DNA from: Peribacillus kribbensis DSM 17871
GTDB lineage: Bacteria; Bacillota; Bacilli; Bacillales; DSM-1321
Length of the DNA stretch: 64,000 bases
Assembly: GCF_000430765.1 (NCBI RefSeq)
Contig: NZ_KE387243.1
Span: 133,225-197,224, forward strand
Reading direction: 5' to 3'
Below, one piece after another: positions 18,666 through 27,500 of the stretch. The notes under the pieces are model-generated. The model had not been told where the DNA came from and did no database searches. It saw only the letters and a list, made by a program, of their open reading frames with translations. The number at the start of each line of letters is the position of its first letter. Within the stretch, counting starts at the first letter, position 1. The translations under genes were made by a program, and so were the position numbers.

Positions 18666-18944
18666 GTGTTTGAAAGAAATATACAGCGGTTAGTTGTCGG
18701 ATCTGCGATAGCTATTGCAACTACCGCACTGCTTCCGGTTGTTAAAAAAACCCTAAGTCCAATCGTACAGGATTTTACAAAGCAGATGAGATATTTAATG
18801 GTCACAGCCAAAGAGGGAATAGAGGATATGGCGGCAGAAGTAAAGTTTGAACGGATGAGAAAGGCTATCGATAAAGAGTTAGCCATTGAAGGAGAGTTAC
18901 TGTCCGATCATCAACCCGGACCTTTCATTAAAATCGAGAAGTAA
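18666..18944 (+). CDS. small DUF5132-like protein
   Basis: The 92-residue protein starts at a GTG with AAAGGGAGG seven bases upstream. An N-terminal hydrophobic helix (LVVGSAIAIATTALLPVV) is followed by an amphipathic helical region with TAKEGIEDMAAEVKFERMRK. This matches my recollection of the short DUF5132 proteins found beside HMA-type P-ATPases. It lies 62 bases after the ATPase stop and 13 bases before the next gene, so the three are likely one operon. A membrane accessory role for the pump is inferred from context only. Confidence 0.6.
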   Translation: MFERNIQRLVVGSAIAIATTALLPVVKKTLSPIVQDFTKQMRYLMVTAKEGIEDMAAEVKFERMRKAIDKELAIEGELLSDHQPGPFIKIEK

Positions 18945-18957
18945 GGAGGAGGGCAGG

Positions 18958-19197
18958 ATGCAGCAGCAAGAAGAAAATGAAGTGATTGAGCCATTAAAAA
19001 AGGCACTTCTGAACCTCGAAGAAGCATTGCAGCAGACCGTTCGCGTCCTTAGCGATGAGCCTGAATCGAATAAAAGAATGGGCCATTATTGGGAGCAATT
19101 TCTTGGGACGTTCTTCGGAAGAGTTAGAACAGTCGGGAAAGAAAATAACACAAATTTGTTAAATTTAATATCCTTCACCAGGCTAAAAAAATTCTAA
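18958..19197 (+). CDS. small helical protein, ATPase operon
   Basis: An AAGGAGGAGGG site places the start at 18958, giving 79 residues. The N-terminal half (NEVIEPLKKALLNLEEALQQ) is strongly amphipathic and probably coiled-coil; the C-terminal half is basic with GTFFGRVRTVGK. There is no membrane helix. It is the last gene of the ATPase unit and is followed by a GC-rich hairpin. I do not recognise the family. Confidence 0.5.
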   Translation: MQQQEENEVIEPLKKALLNLEEALQQTVRVLSDEPESNKRMGHYWEQFLGTFFGRVRTVGKENNTNLLNLISFTRLKKF

Positions 19198-19248
19198 CTG
19201 TGCAACCGCTTTACGAATTGACGCTTTCGCACAACAGGTGCATTACAA

Positions 19249-19276
19249 GGGGCTGGCGATACTAAAAGCCAGCCCT
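19249..19276 (+). terminator. hairpin after the ATPase operon
   Basis: GGGCTGGC (19250-19257) pairs perfectly with GCCAGCCC (19268-19275). The T-run is absent. Confidence 0.5.
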
Positions 19277-19460
19277 ATGTATAATACAGCCGTTGGAAGG
19301 TGGCTTATTTGTGTTTTGGGTGTATATGTATTAGGGAATCGTATTTTAATCTTGGAATCGCGGGCATATGGCTATCGATAAGTAATTAGAGCGGTTTACC
19401 TTTATTATCGCTTCCGTAATTTAAGTCGAGCCAAGAAACCGCATAAATATTTACATTTTT

Positions 19461-19496
19461 AAAAACTCCTTTCTGTCGTCCAGAGAGGAGTTTTTG
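19461..19496. terminator. bidirectional terminator
   Basis: AAAACTCCTTTCTG and CAGAGAGGAGTTTT form a long stem flanked by A- and T-runs. It serves the minus-strand ytaF gene and possibly the upstream plus-strand unit. Confidence 0.75.
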
Positions 19497-19531
19497 ATTC
19501 TCAATATCAACTGACCACAGTCGATTGATAA

Positions 19532-20203
19532 TTAGAAGATTAATTTAGATACGCCCAAAACAATTAAAACACATCCGGGTAAAAACTCAAGTTTTTTCAT
19601 CCATTTAATATTTTGGAATGTCCTACCAAGTTTCGCACCCATCAAAAGAACACAACCGCTTATGAGGGCCACAATTAGAGGTGTTAAAAATAAAGGGTAT
19701 CCTTGAAACGCTGCTCCGACTCCTACACCCATTGCGTCCAAAGATAATGCAAATCCTAACATAATGGACTCACTTAAGGATATTGTACCCGAATTGTCTA
19801 TATCTGCTTTTTCCGGCTTCCTTAAAATTTCGATAACGATTTTAATGTTGAAAAATTTCAAGATTTTTCTTTGATTCTCAGTGAATGCTCTTGACTTTAA
19901 TTGATTATTCTTTAAAATTGTCTCACTTCCCTGCTGTTTAAGGAACTTCAGAAGAGCAGCAGAGCCGAGAAATATTAATATTATCCCTCCGCTAATGGTT
20001 GTAGTCTCGGAGGAAATATAGTGGCTCAGGGTTTGGCCAATTAGCATTGATAAAAAGAAAGCAGCTGCTGTAATGGATCCTATAAGGTAAAGTGAGGGAA
20101 GGGGAATCGAAATACCTTTAAGTCCATAGGAAAAGCCAACAGCCAAACTGTCAAAACTTAATGAGATTCCAAGTATAATAATAAATAAGAGTTCAACGAA
20201 CAT
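19532..20203 (-). CDS. ytaF: sporulation membrane protein YtaF
   Basis: From the ATG at 20203 (GGGGGGAT just upstream) the protein has 223 residues and six predicted helices. It resembles the MntP/YtaF transporter-like fold: LGISLSFDSLAVGFSYGLKG near the start and, after a central polar loop, ADIDNSGTISLSESIMLGFA then LSLDAMGVG. The repeated SxDSLAVG / SLDAMGVG motifs and the DIDxSGxIS linker are typical of YtaF, a membrane protein expressed during sporulation. Its molecular function is not established. It is transcribed alone, towards the ATPase operon. Confidence 0.8.
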   Translation of the reverse strand: MFVELLFIIILGISLSFDSLAVGFSYGLKGISIPLPSLYLIGSITAAAFFLSMLIGQTLSHYISSETTTISGGIILIFLGSAALLKFLKQQGSETILKNNQLKSRAFTENQRKILKFFNIKIVIEILRKPEKADIDNSGTISLSESIMLGFALSLDAMGVGVGAAFQGYPLFLTPLIVALISGCVLLMGAKLGRTFQNIKWMKKLEFLPGCVLIVLGVSKLIF

Positions 20204-20592
20204 AGAATCCCCCCAAAGGTAGTATAAACACTTCACATTTTATTAGGGGAAACAAGATAATGTGCATGGACACTTAGAATTTCTAAAGCCAATTACAGTT
20301 ATCTTTAAGACAGCTTTTACACGTCGAGAGCGGAATCTGGTATTTTTAAATGGATTTAGGAAGTAGAAATGCCGAAAAGATATAAATCAATCCCACCGGA
20401 ATTACTAGCAAGTTATTATTTAATTTAAAAGGATTAATGGTCTGCTAAAAAAGGAATAGTATACGTGTGGAACATCATGAATCTACAGGCTGAAGTATAA
20501 GGGAATAGGACATTACAACATTTCCTTTCGTCCAAGAAAACCATTTTAAATTAGCAGGTTTATTTGAAATAGAACAAAGGTTGGGATTTTAA
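20204..20592. other. region between ytaF and the ppk'-'ppx chimera
   Basis: The hexamers TTACAG (20293), TTTAAG (20304) and TTTTAC (20315) start exactly 11 bp apart, as in a PHO-box array, but they lie ~270 bp before the chimeric gene. No other gene is visible. Confidence 0.4.
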
Positions 20593-21612
20593 ATGAATAC
20601 GTTAGATAAAGGGAAAGTGAATCTTATCACTCCGGACTATTACAATAACAGAGAGTTAAGCTGGCTGGCATTTAATGAACGTGTTCTCGGGGAAGCAGTG
20701 GATCATAGAAACCCTTTATTTGAGCGGCTAAAGTTCTTGGCAATATTCAGTTCCAATCTTGATGAATTCTTTATGGTACGGGTTGCGGGACTTTTAAATC
20801 AGGTGGAAGCAGGATTTAATAACCCTGAAAACAAGGCGGGGCTGACCCCAAAACAGCAATTGCAAGAAATTGCAATGAAAACTCATGAGCTTGTCGAGCG
20901 CCAGACTAAAACATTGAAAAGCTTACTGTTGCCGCAGTTAATGGATGAAAACATCGAGTTTTTGAAAATGGAAGATCTGAGTGATAACGAGGTAGAACAT
21001 CTTGAGGAATATTTTGAAGAACAGATTTTCCCTTTATTAACCCCAATGGCCGTGGATGCTTATAGACCATTTCCAATGCTTTTGAATAAAAGCTTAAACC
21101 TGGCGATTGTCCTGGAAGATAAAAAAAAGAATAAAGAAGAAACTAAAATGGCGATCCTCCAAGTTCCCGCTGTTTTAGACAGATTTGTAAGCCTTAACTC
21201 ACATTCCGGAATACTGGACTCAAGCAGCCAGCATACCTTTTATTTATTGGCTAACACATCCATTAATGGTCTGCGGCATAAGGATCGTTTAAAATTGGCC
21301 TTAATTGCATCTTTCAAAAGCAATGGATTGTTAAAACAGTATGTTGCCCGCTATGAAAACTGGTTTTCCAGGGAAGAATTGCAGGAAATCAGGGTGGCAG
21401 GAGCTATTGCCAAAATGGCTTCAGCTCTGGATGTATCTAAAAGGGGAATTGTAAAGTCTGTATCAATCAAAAGCGGCAAGGACCGCAACGAATTAATACT
21501 CGAGGTTGTTTGCGCGGGGAATCTTTTTGCCGAAAAGTACCAGGCAGAAAAGCAGTTACGGCATTTAGAAAAAGCAATGAAGAAAAATATAAAGATTGTC
21601 TTTACCAATTAA
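20593..21612 (+). pseudogene. in-frame ppk'-'ppx deletion chimera
   Basis: Residues 1-200 match the N and head domains of PPK1 (NRELSWLAFNERVLGEA, LTPMAVDAYRPFP, ILQVPAVLDRF). Residues ~208-339 match the C-terminal domain of Ppx (SSQHTFYLLANTSINGL, RHLEKAMKK) from about residue 380 onward. The junction is near codons 201-208. Everything catalytic is absent: both PPK histidine regions and both Ppx phosphate loops. The simplest origin is an in-frame deletion inside a second ppk-ppx operon. The frame is intact, the last base before the ATG context is weak (GGTTGGGATTTTAA), and a terminator follows, so the product may still be made. Confidence 0.85.
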
Positions 21613-21630
21613 AAAAAATCTATCATCACC

Positions 21631-21662
21631 GTTCCCATTTTTATAAATGGGAACTTTATTTA
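21631..21662 (+). terminator. terminator after the chimera
   Basis: GTTCCCATTT (21631-21640) pairs with AAATGGGAAC (21645-21654), then TTTATTTATT. Confidence 0.75.
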
Positions 21663-21735
21663 TTATGATGGAGATGAAGCGGTTAACATTCCGTTTCATT
21701 ATAATTTAAAACCATTCCCATTGTTGTTGTAAAAG

Positions 21736-21774
21736 TTTACACAAAATTAAAACTTTTTTAGTGGTAGATTTACA
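21736..21774 (+). promoter_or_regulatory. PHO-box array for phoX
   Basis: Hexamers TTTACA (21736), TTAAAA (21747), TTAGTG (21758) and TTTACA (21769) start exactly 11 bp apart. This is the spacing of PhoP-binding direct repeats in Bacillus. The array ends 55 bases before the phoX start codon, the expected place for PhoP-activated transcription under phosphate starvation. Confidence 0.7.
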
Positions 21775-21829
21775 ATGTTAGCATTTAATAGACAATGATA
21801 GATAACCTATTTTACTAGGAGGATATTAA

Positions 21830-24244
21830 ATGAAAAGCATAACTAAAAAGGGAACTGCAGCAGCTGCACTTGCACTAGCGATTACCATTCCTGCCTTATC
21901 GCCATCTGCAGCCGCGCCATCACCGCAAGTAAAGGTTGATTCAGTCAAATTTAGCGGCATGCAGGCGCCTGCTACCATCGATCAAATGGTAAAGACGTAT
22001 ACAAACGCTTCTGTGGAGGTGAAATACAGTAATGGAAAGATCAAAAAGTTCCCTCTTACATATAAACAGCTATTTAAATCAGAGGACAAAGTAGCCACAG
22101 TAAATGGTGAAAAAGTCCCTGCTGGTACGCCTATCGACTATTATGGAGATCCTATTATGGATAACAGTGTTCCTGGCAGCCCTACATATTTCGTATCAGA
22201 TGCTCCTGATTCAAACAGTCTGCTGAATCCGATTGACGGCAAGCTATATATGCTCACTCATTACGAGTATCAAACGCTCGATGCTGCAGGAAAATCTGCA
22301 TACGGCATCGTCCCTAGCAGCGTGTCATTAACGACTTTGGATCAGGATAAGAAAACCGGTGAACTAAAGGAAAAAGAAGTAAAGAAAGTAGATTTTTCTA
22401 GTGTTAACGGCCTTTGGATTCCATGCAATGGCTCACTTTCACCATGGAACACTCACTTAAGTTCTGAAGAATATGAACCGGATGCACGCGGTTTTGAATT
22501 TGATCCGGCGTCAAGTGCAAGAACATGGACTGAAAGTTTTGCCAGCCTTTATTTTGGTGATAAGTCTAAAGCAAATCCATATTTCTATGGCTATATCCCC
22601 GAGATCTCAGTAAATAGAGACGGAGAAGCTAAAGTAGTAAAACACTACAGCATCGGCCGTTTCTCTCATGAGTTAATGAAAGTAATGCCTGATAACAAAA
22701 CGGCATTCTTCGGCGATGATGGTTCAAATACTTCGATGTTTATGTATGTAGCGAATAAAGAGAAGGATTTGTCCGCTGGTACGTTATATGCCGCTAAATT
22801 CCATCAAACCAAGGTAAATGACGATAAGTCAGGTGCAGGTAATCTTGAATGGATCAAGTTAGGGGAAGCAACTGATAAAGAGATTAAAAAGCTGATAGAT
22901 AAAGGCATCCAATTCAGCGATATTTTCGAAACTTCTGATGTGCCCAAAGAAGGCTTTAAAGCTATTAAACAATATTCCTACGGAAAAGTTGAGTATCTAA
23001 AGCTTAAGCCAGGTATGGAAAAGGCAGCTGCTTTCCTGGAATCACGCCGTTATGCCGGTTATCTGGGTGCAACTACTGAATTCAACAAAATGGAAGGTAT
23101 CACACTAAATTCCAAAGACAAAAAAGTATATGTTGCTATCTCTGATCAAAGCAACGGGATGGAAAAAGCGGCTGCGGATTCTGAATTACCTGACGATATT
23201 CAGCTGCCGAAATTAAAATCAGGTGTTACTTATCAGTTAGATTTAACTGCAGGGCAAAAAGACACCACAGGACAGCCGATTAATAGTAAGTATGTTGCTT
23301 CCACAATGAATGGTTTATTGGCTGGAGAAGACCTTGCCGGCGCTGATGCCCACGGAAACACTGCAAATGTAGACAAGGTAGCCGCTCCGGATAATTTAAG
23401 CTACTCCGAGGCAATGAGAACTTTATTCATCGGTGAAGACAGCTCACAGCATACAAACAACTTTGTATGGGCGTATAATGTCGATACCAAAGAATTGTCA
23501 CGTGTGCTTTCAAATCCAGCGGGTGCGGAATCTACTGGTTTGTTTGCAGCGGAGGACCGCAATGGGTTCTCTTACATCATGAGCAACTTCCAGCACCCTG
23601 GTGATGAAGTCGATAAGAAGCAATTTGACCCAGCTGCTGTAAATAAGGAAGAATTATTGAAGGCCATCGACAAACAGATTGGCATTAACAAAACTGGCGG
23701 CATTGGCTATATCTCAGGCCTGCCATCATTCACGAAAATGCCTGATTTCGCTGCTCCGGCGGCACCCGGCGTGGACAAAGTAATCGATAAATCTACAACA
23801 GTGAGCGGGAAAGCAGAAGCCAGCTCCACTGTAAAACTATATATAAACGGAAAATATCAAAAGAGCACTACCGCAGACAAGAGTGGGAAATATAAATTCT
23901 CCATCAGCAGGCAGGCTGCAGGAACCGAGATCAAAGTAACTGCGACTGATGCGGCAGGAAACGTTAGCAGTGCCAAGACTGTCAAAGTGCTGGATACTAC
24001 TGCTCCGGGCAAGCCTTCTGTAAATAAAGTTACCTATAAAACACTTTATGTAACAGGCAAGGCTGAAAAGGGTGCGACTGTTTACATTTACAAAGAAAAA
24101 ACCTTCCTAGGCAAAGCTACTGCTGATGCTAAAGGAACATACAAAGTCAAAATCAAATCCCAGAAAAAGGGTGCAACATTAAGGATCGCTGCTAAGGATA
24201 AAGCAGGCAATATAAGCCAATCGACTAATGTAAAAGTCAACTAA
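21830..24244 (+). CDS. phoX: secreted PhoX-type phosphatase with C-terminal Ig-like repeats
   Basis: The 804-residue protein has a signal peptide (about 1-28, cut near SAAA). The DUF839/PhoX propeller then runs to about 640, with GFEFDP, RDGEAKVVKHYSIGRFSHE, FNKMEGI and ISDQSNGM segments. Such enzymes are Ca/Fe-dependent alkaline phosphatases that release Pi from organic esters outside the cell. Two Ig-like repeats follow (about 650-724 and 728-804), each with a SG/TGKAE turn, an AT/TADxxGxYK strand and an xDxAGN strand; they probably serve wall or matrix attachment. AGGAGG is seven bases from the ATG. The upstream PHO boxes fit phosphate-starvation control. Confidence 0.88.
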   Translation: MKSITKKGTAAAALALAITIPALSPSAAAPSPQVKVDSVKFSGMQAPATIDQMVKTYTNASVEVKYSNGKIKKFPLTYKQLFKSEDKVATVNGEKVPAGTPIDYYGDPIMDNSVPGSPTYFVSDAPDSNSLLNPIDGKLYMLTHYEYQTLDAAGKSAYGIVPSSVSLTTLDQDKKTGELKEKEVKKVDFSSVNGLWIPCNGSLSPWNTHLSSEEYEPDARGFEFDPASSARTWTESFASLYFGDKSKANPYFYGYIPEISVNRDGEAKVVKHYSIGRFSHELMKVMPDNKTAFFGDDGSNTSMFMYVANKEKDLSAGTLYAAKFHQTKVNDDKSGAGNLEWIKLGEATDKEIKKLIDKGIQFSDIFETSDVPKEGFKAIKQYSYGKVEYLKLKPGMEKAAAFLESRRYAGYLGATTEFNKMEGITLNSKDKKVYVAISDQSNGMEKAAADSELPDDIQLPKLKSGVTYQLDLTAGQKDTTGQPINSKYVASTMNGLLAGEDLAGADAHGNTANVDKVAAPDNLSYSEAMRTLFIGEDSSQHTNNFVWAYNVDTKELSRVLSNPAGAESTGLFAAEDRNGFSYIMSNFQHPGDEVDKKQFDPAAVNKEELLKAIDKQIGINKTGGIGYISGLPSFTKMPDFAAPAAPGVDKVIDKSTTVSGKAEASSTVKLYINGKYQKSTTADKSGKYKFSISRQAAGTEIKVTATDAAGNVSSAKTVKVLDTTAPGKPSVNKVTYKTLYVTGKAEKGATVYIYKEKTFLGKATADAKGTYKVKIKSQKKGATLRIAAKDKAGNISQSTNVKVN

Positions 24245-24266
24245 AACTGCTAGATTAGGCAGTGCG

Positions 24267-24305
24267 AAGAACCCGGGTGCTGTTTACAACCCGGGTTCTT
24301 TATAT
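24267..24305 (+). terminator. terminator after phoX
   Basis: AAGAACCCGGGT pairs with ACCCGGGTTCTT, followed by TATATTTTCTT. Confidence 0.85.
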
Positions 24306-24331
24306 TTTCTTAATTCCTTTTTTAATAAAAA

Positions 24332-24370
24332 TTTTATATAGCTTTACAAATCTGAAATTGTAGATTAACA
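24332..24370 (+). promoter_or_regulatory. possible PHO-box array before the RND gene
   Basis: TTTTAT (24332), TTTACA (24343), GAAATT (24354) and TTAACA (24365) are in 11-bp phase. Two of the four are close to the consensus. The context of phosphate genes supports the call; the match alone is weak. Confidence 0.35.
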
Positions 24371-24417
24371 GATGGGGATTAATCTAAAAAGGAGAGAGGG
24401 GATTAAAGAAAGACATA

Positions 24418-24513
24418 AGTCTGCTTGCTGGGCCTTTTCATGCAAATGGGAACCGATGACCTTAACTTAGCAACTATCACTGGTCATCTACTCGCTGGAA
24501 ACGAGGGCAGATT
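24418..24513 (+). promoter_or_regulatory. cloverleaf-like RNA leader of unknown class
   Basis: AGTCTGC (24418-24424) pairs with GCAGATT (24507-24513, one G-U), closing a junction with three inner stems. These are TTGC/GCAA (24425, 24442), GATGACC/GGTCATC (24455, 24482) and CTCG/CGAG (24491, 24502). It lacks tRNA hallmarks (no TTCGA loop, no anticodon stem of the right size) and matches no riboswitch I can name. A 33-codon frame (24440-24538) overlaps it but has no ribosome site. Confidence 0.35.
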
Positions 24514-24561
24514 AGGTTTGATGCTGGCGTTGCTGTAAAACGTACATACTTATTTCTTTAT

Positions 24562-24597
24562 AAAGGAGGGATTCGGGATTCATCTCCCGATCTAAAA
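24562..24597 (+). promoter_or_regulatory. ribosome site joined to its ATG by a hairpin
   Basis: The only ribosome site, AAAGGAGGG (24562-24570), ends 27 bases before the ATG at 24598, and a TAA codon blocks any earlier start in that frame. Between them GAT-CGGGA (24570-24578, one bulge) pairs with TCCCG-ATC (24585-24592). Folding would bring the site to about 5 bases from the ATG. Confidence 0.5.
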
Positions 24598-27500
24598 ATG
24601 AATCGTTTCCTACAAGCCGCAATCAGAAGAGCTGGCCTCATTATTACCCTTACTGTCATTGTTCTGGTATGGGGCGTGATATCAGCCTTTCAAATGCAGA
24701 GAGATTATCTGCCTGAAATTAATAATCCTACACTTACGGTTACAGTAAAAGCACAGAGCTTACAGGCTGATCAGGTTAAAGAATATATAACAAAGCCTAT
24801 CCAGCAGGCGGTCAGGGTAGTAGACAATCTTCAGGATGTGGAAACTAATTCCTTTAACGGGGGCTCGTTTATAAGTCTGAATTTTCCTATGAAATACGAT
24901 ATGGAAAAGGCCGAGGAGCAAGTAAATAAAGCGATAGAAGAAATTCCAATGCCAAAAGGATCCGACAAACCCCTTGTGAACCGCCTTAGTACGCATTCGC
25001 TTCCTATTATGACAATCAGTCTAAAAAGCAATAATGTCAATATTACCGAAAACATACTTAGGACTTCCATACAAGAAGAAGTGGTAAACGGACTTAAAAC
25101 TGTTCCTGGAATAAAAGACATTCAAGTGTCAGGCGGCGGAAACGCTGGGTACGCCATCTCGATTCGCAGGGACGACTTAATTAAGTCCGGTTTTAGTGTG
25201 GACGATATCAATAATTCCCTCAAACAACAGCACACAACTGAAACAGAAGGGAACTTATCAGACAGCCAGATGACGGTTCCCATAAAAGTGAACGGCTGGG
25301 GGCTGACCAGAACAGATCTGCAGAAGCTGTCTATAAGCCGGGCGGATGGGAAGACCATTTCTCTATCTGATGTGGCAGATATTTCGAATGCGATTGTTAA
25401 TCTTCAGACCATATCCAGAACAAAAGGTACCCCAAGTGTAGTACTGGATATATTAAAAACGCCTTCATCCAATATCACGCAGCTGTCGCAAAGCATTCAC
25501 AGCCGGCTGCAGGATATAACACCGATTAAAAACAAGGATGTAAAAGCTTCCGTACTTTTTGACCAGGGTCAGCAGGTGAACCATTCTTTACAGGGACTTG
25601 TTAAAGAGGGATTATTGGGGTGCTTGTTCTCCATGATTTGCGTATTTCTATTCTTTCGCAAAGTACGCTCTACATTATTGATTGCTATTTCCCTGCCAAT
25701 ATGTCTTCTAGCTACTGCCGGCATCCTAAAAGTGTTAGGAATCTCCCTTAACATTCTTACTGTTTCCGGCCTTGTGGTGGCGATGGGGAGGGTTGTGGAT
25801 GATTCTATTGTTATATTAGACAATATCAATAGAAAAGTAGAAAAAAGAAACGAATTAAAAAGCTTTGCATTCATTACACAGGGTGTTAAAGAGATGATCC
25901 CGGCGATTGTTTCGTCTACGGCCACTACGGTTGCTGTATATATTCCCATAGCCCTTGTCGGCGGGCTCGTCGGTGCAGCCTTTTCTGGTTTTGCATGGTC
26001 TGTTGTGATTGCTCTCCTTATTTCCTTAGTTGTCTCAGTTCTTGTAGTTCCTGCTCTATATAATCTTGTCTGGATGGGAAAGCCAGCAGCCACCGACGAT
26101 TTCCTAGCCAACCGTTCTGATAAGATGTTTAACTGGGTTTTTCAGAAAAAGAAGCTTCTTAGTACTGTGACGGTAAGTGCATTTGTCGTTTTGGGTGCAG
26201 CCTCAGCCTTGCTTCCCGTAAATTTCCTGCCCATGACTAATAATACGGGGCAGTTTGGTATCCAGATTGAAATGCCTAAAAATACATCACTGGAGGAAGT
26301 AGACTCAGAAGTGAGGAGAGTAGAAGGACTTTTGAAAAGGAATCCAAATGTTTCTTCATTCTCTTCCGGACTCGGTTCTTCTTATACCCCTCAATCAGAT
26401 GATGTTTTTGATGCTGGAGGTGGATGGATACAGCAGCCGAATATAGCCAATCTGTCCCTAAGCATTAGAAAAAATGCAGATAAAACCAGAATGACCAGCC
26501 AATTACAAAAGCAGTTGGATTCTCTTAAAAGTTCAGCGATTTACACGGTAACCGACAAAAGTATCGCGGGGGATGACTCTTTATTAAAAATTAATTTAAA
26601 TGGGGCGGATAGCCAGACTCTCGAAGAATTATCACGCTCTGTCGGAAATCGCCTAAAGTTGATACCGGGCCTGGCCGTGCAAGGTTTGGCTGATGAAGAA
26701 GGAACCGCTTCTCAATATCAACTAACGCTGAACCGAAAAATGATTGAACAAAATGGTTTGAATTTATCAGATATCATGAACAGATTCAAGCTATACACCG
26801 CTGAAGGCACAATAGGCGAGATTTCGATCAACCATAATACGTATTCTACTGTCATGCATTTAAAGGGTGTGAACAGTAAAAATGCGCAAGCCCTCACTGA
26901 AACAGATCCGGCCCTGCGATTATTAAACCAGATGGGAAACGAATTGTTTAAAAATAAAGAGGGGAGAACGTTTAGGCTAAATCAGCTTGTGGCTGCAGCT
27001 CCCATCACAGATGCATCTGTGATACAAGAGAAGGATGGTCATCCTTACGCTGTTATTACGGGAAACATTCTTTCTAGAGATGTAGGGAAAGTAACCAAAC
27101 AAGTTAAACGTGTACTTAAGGATACTCCGCTTCCAGAAGGTGTTCAGTACTCTTTTGCAGGAGCTCCTGAGCAAGTAAAGGAAATGATTTATGAAATGGC
27201 CATAGCTCTCTCATTTTCAATATTGCTCGTTCTGTCGATTATCAGCTGTGTTTTCAGGGGATGGAAGGCACCTCTCACAGTTTTAATTTGTATACCGCTA
27301 GCCTTCATTGGATCAGCCGCTGGAATGCTGATCTTCCAGTTAGAATGGAACCTGGCTGCTCTGGTCGGCCTGTTAATGTTAACCGGAATCGTGGTTACAA
27401 ATGGAATTGTATTAGTAGATAAAATAGAGCGAAATAGGCTGGCAGGACACAGTCTGGAAGAAGCTCTATTACTAGGTACATTATCCAGAATCAGGCCAAT

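Noticed and set aside
24418-24513. tRNA gene
   Set aside because: The outer helix is 7 bp and there are three arms, but the T-loop, anticodon stem size and invariant bases are wrong.
25569-26111. 180-codon minus-strand open frame inside the RND gene
   Set aside because: It is antisense to strongly conserved transporter coding, has no ribosome site and its product is low-complexity Thr/Ile/Arg.
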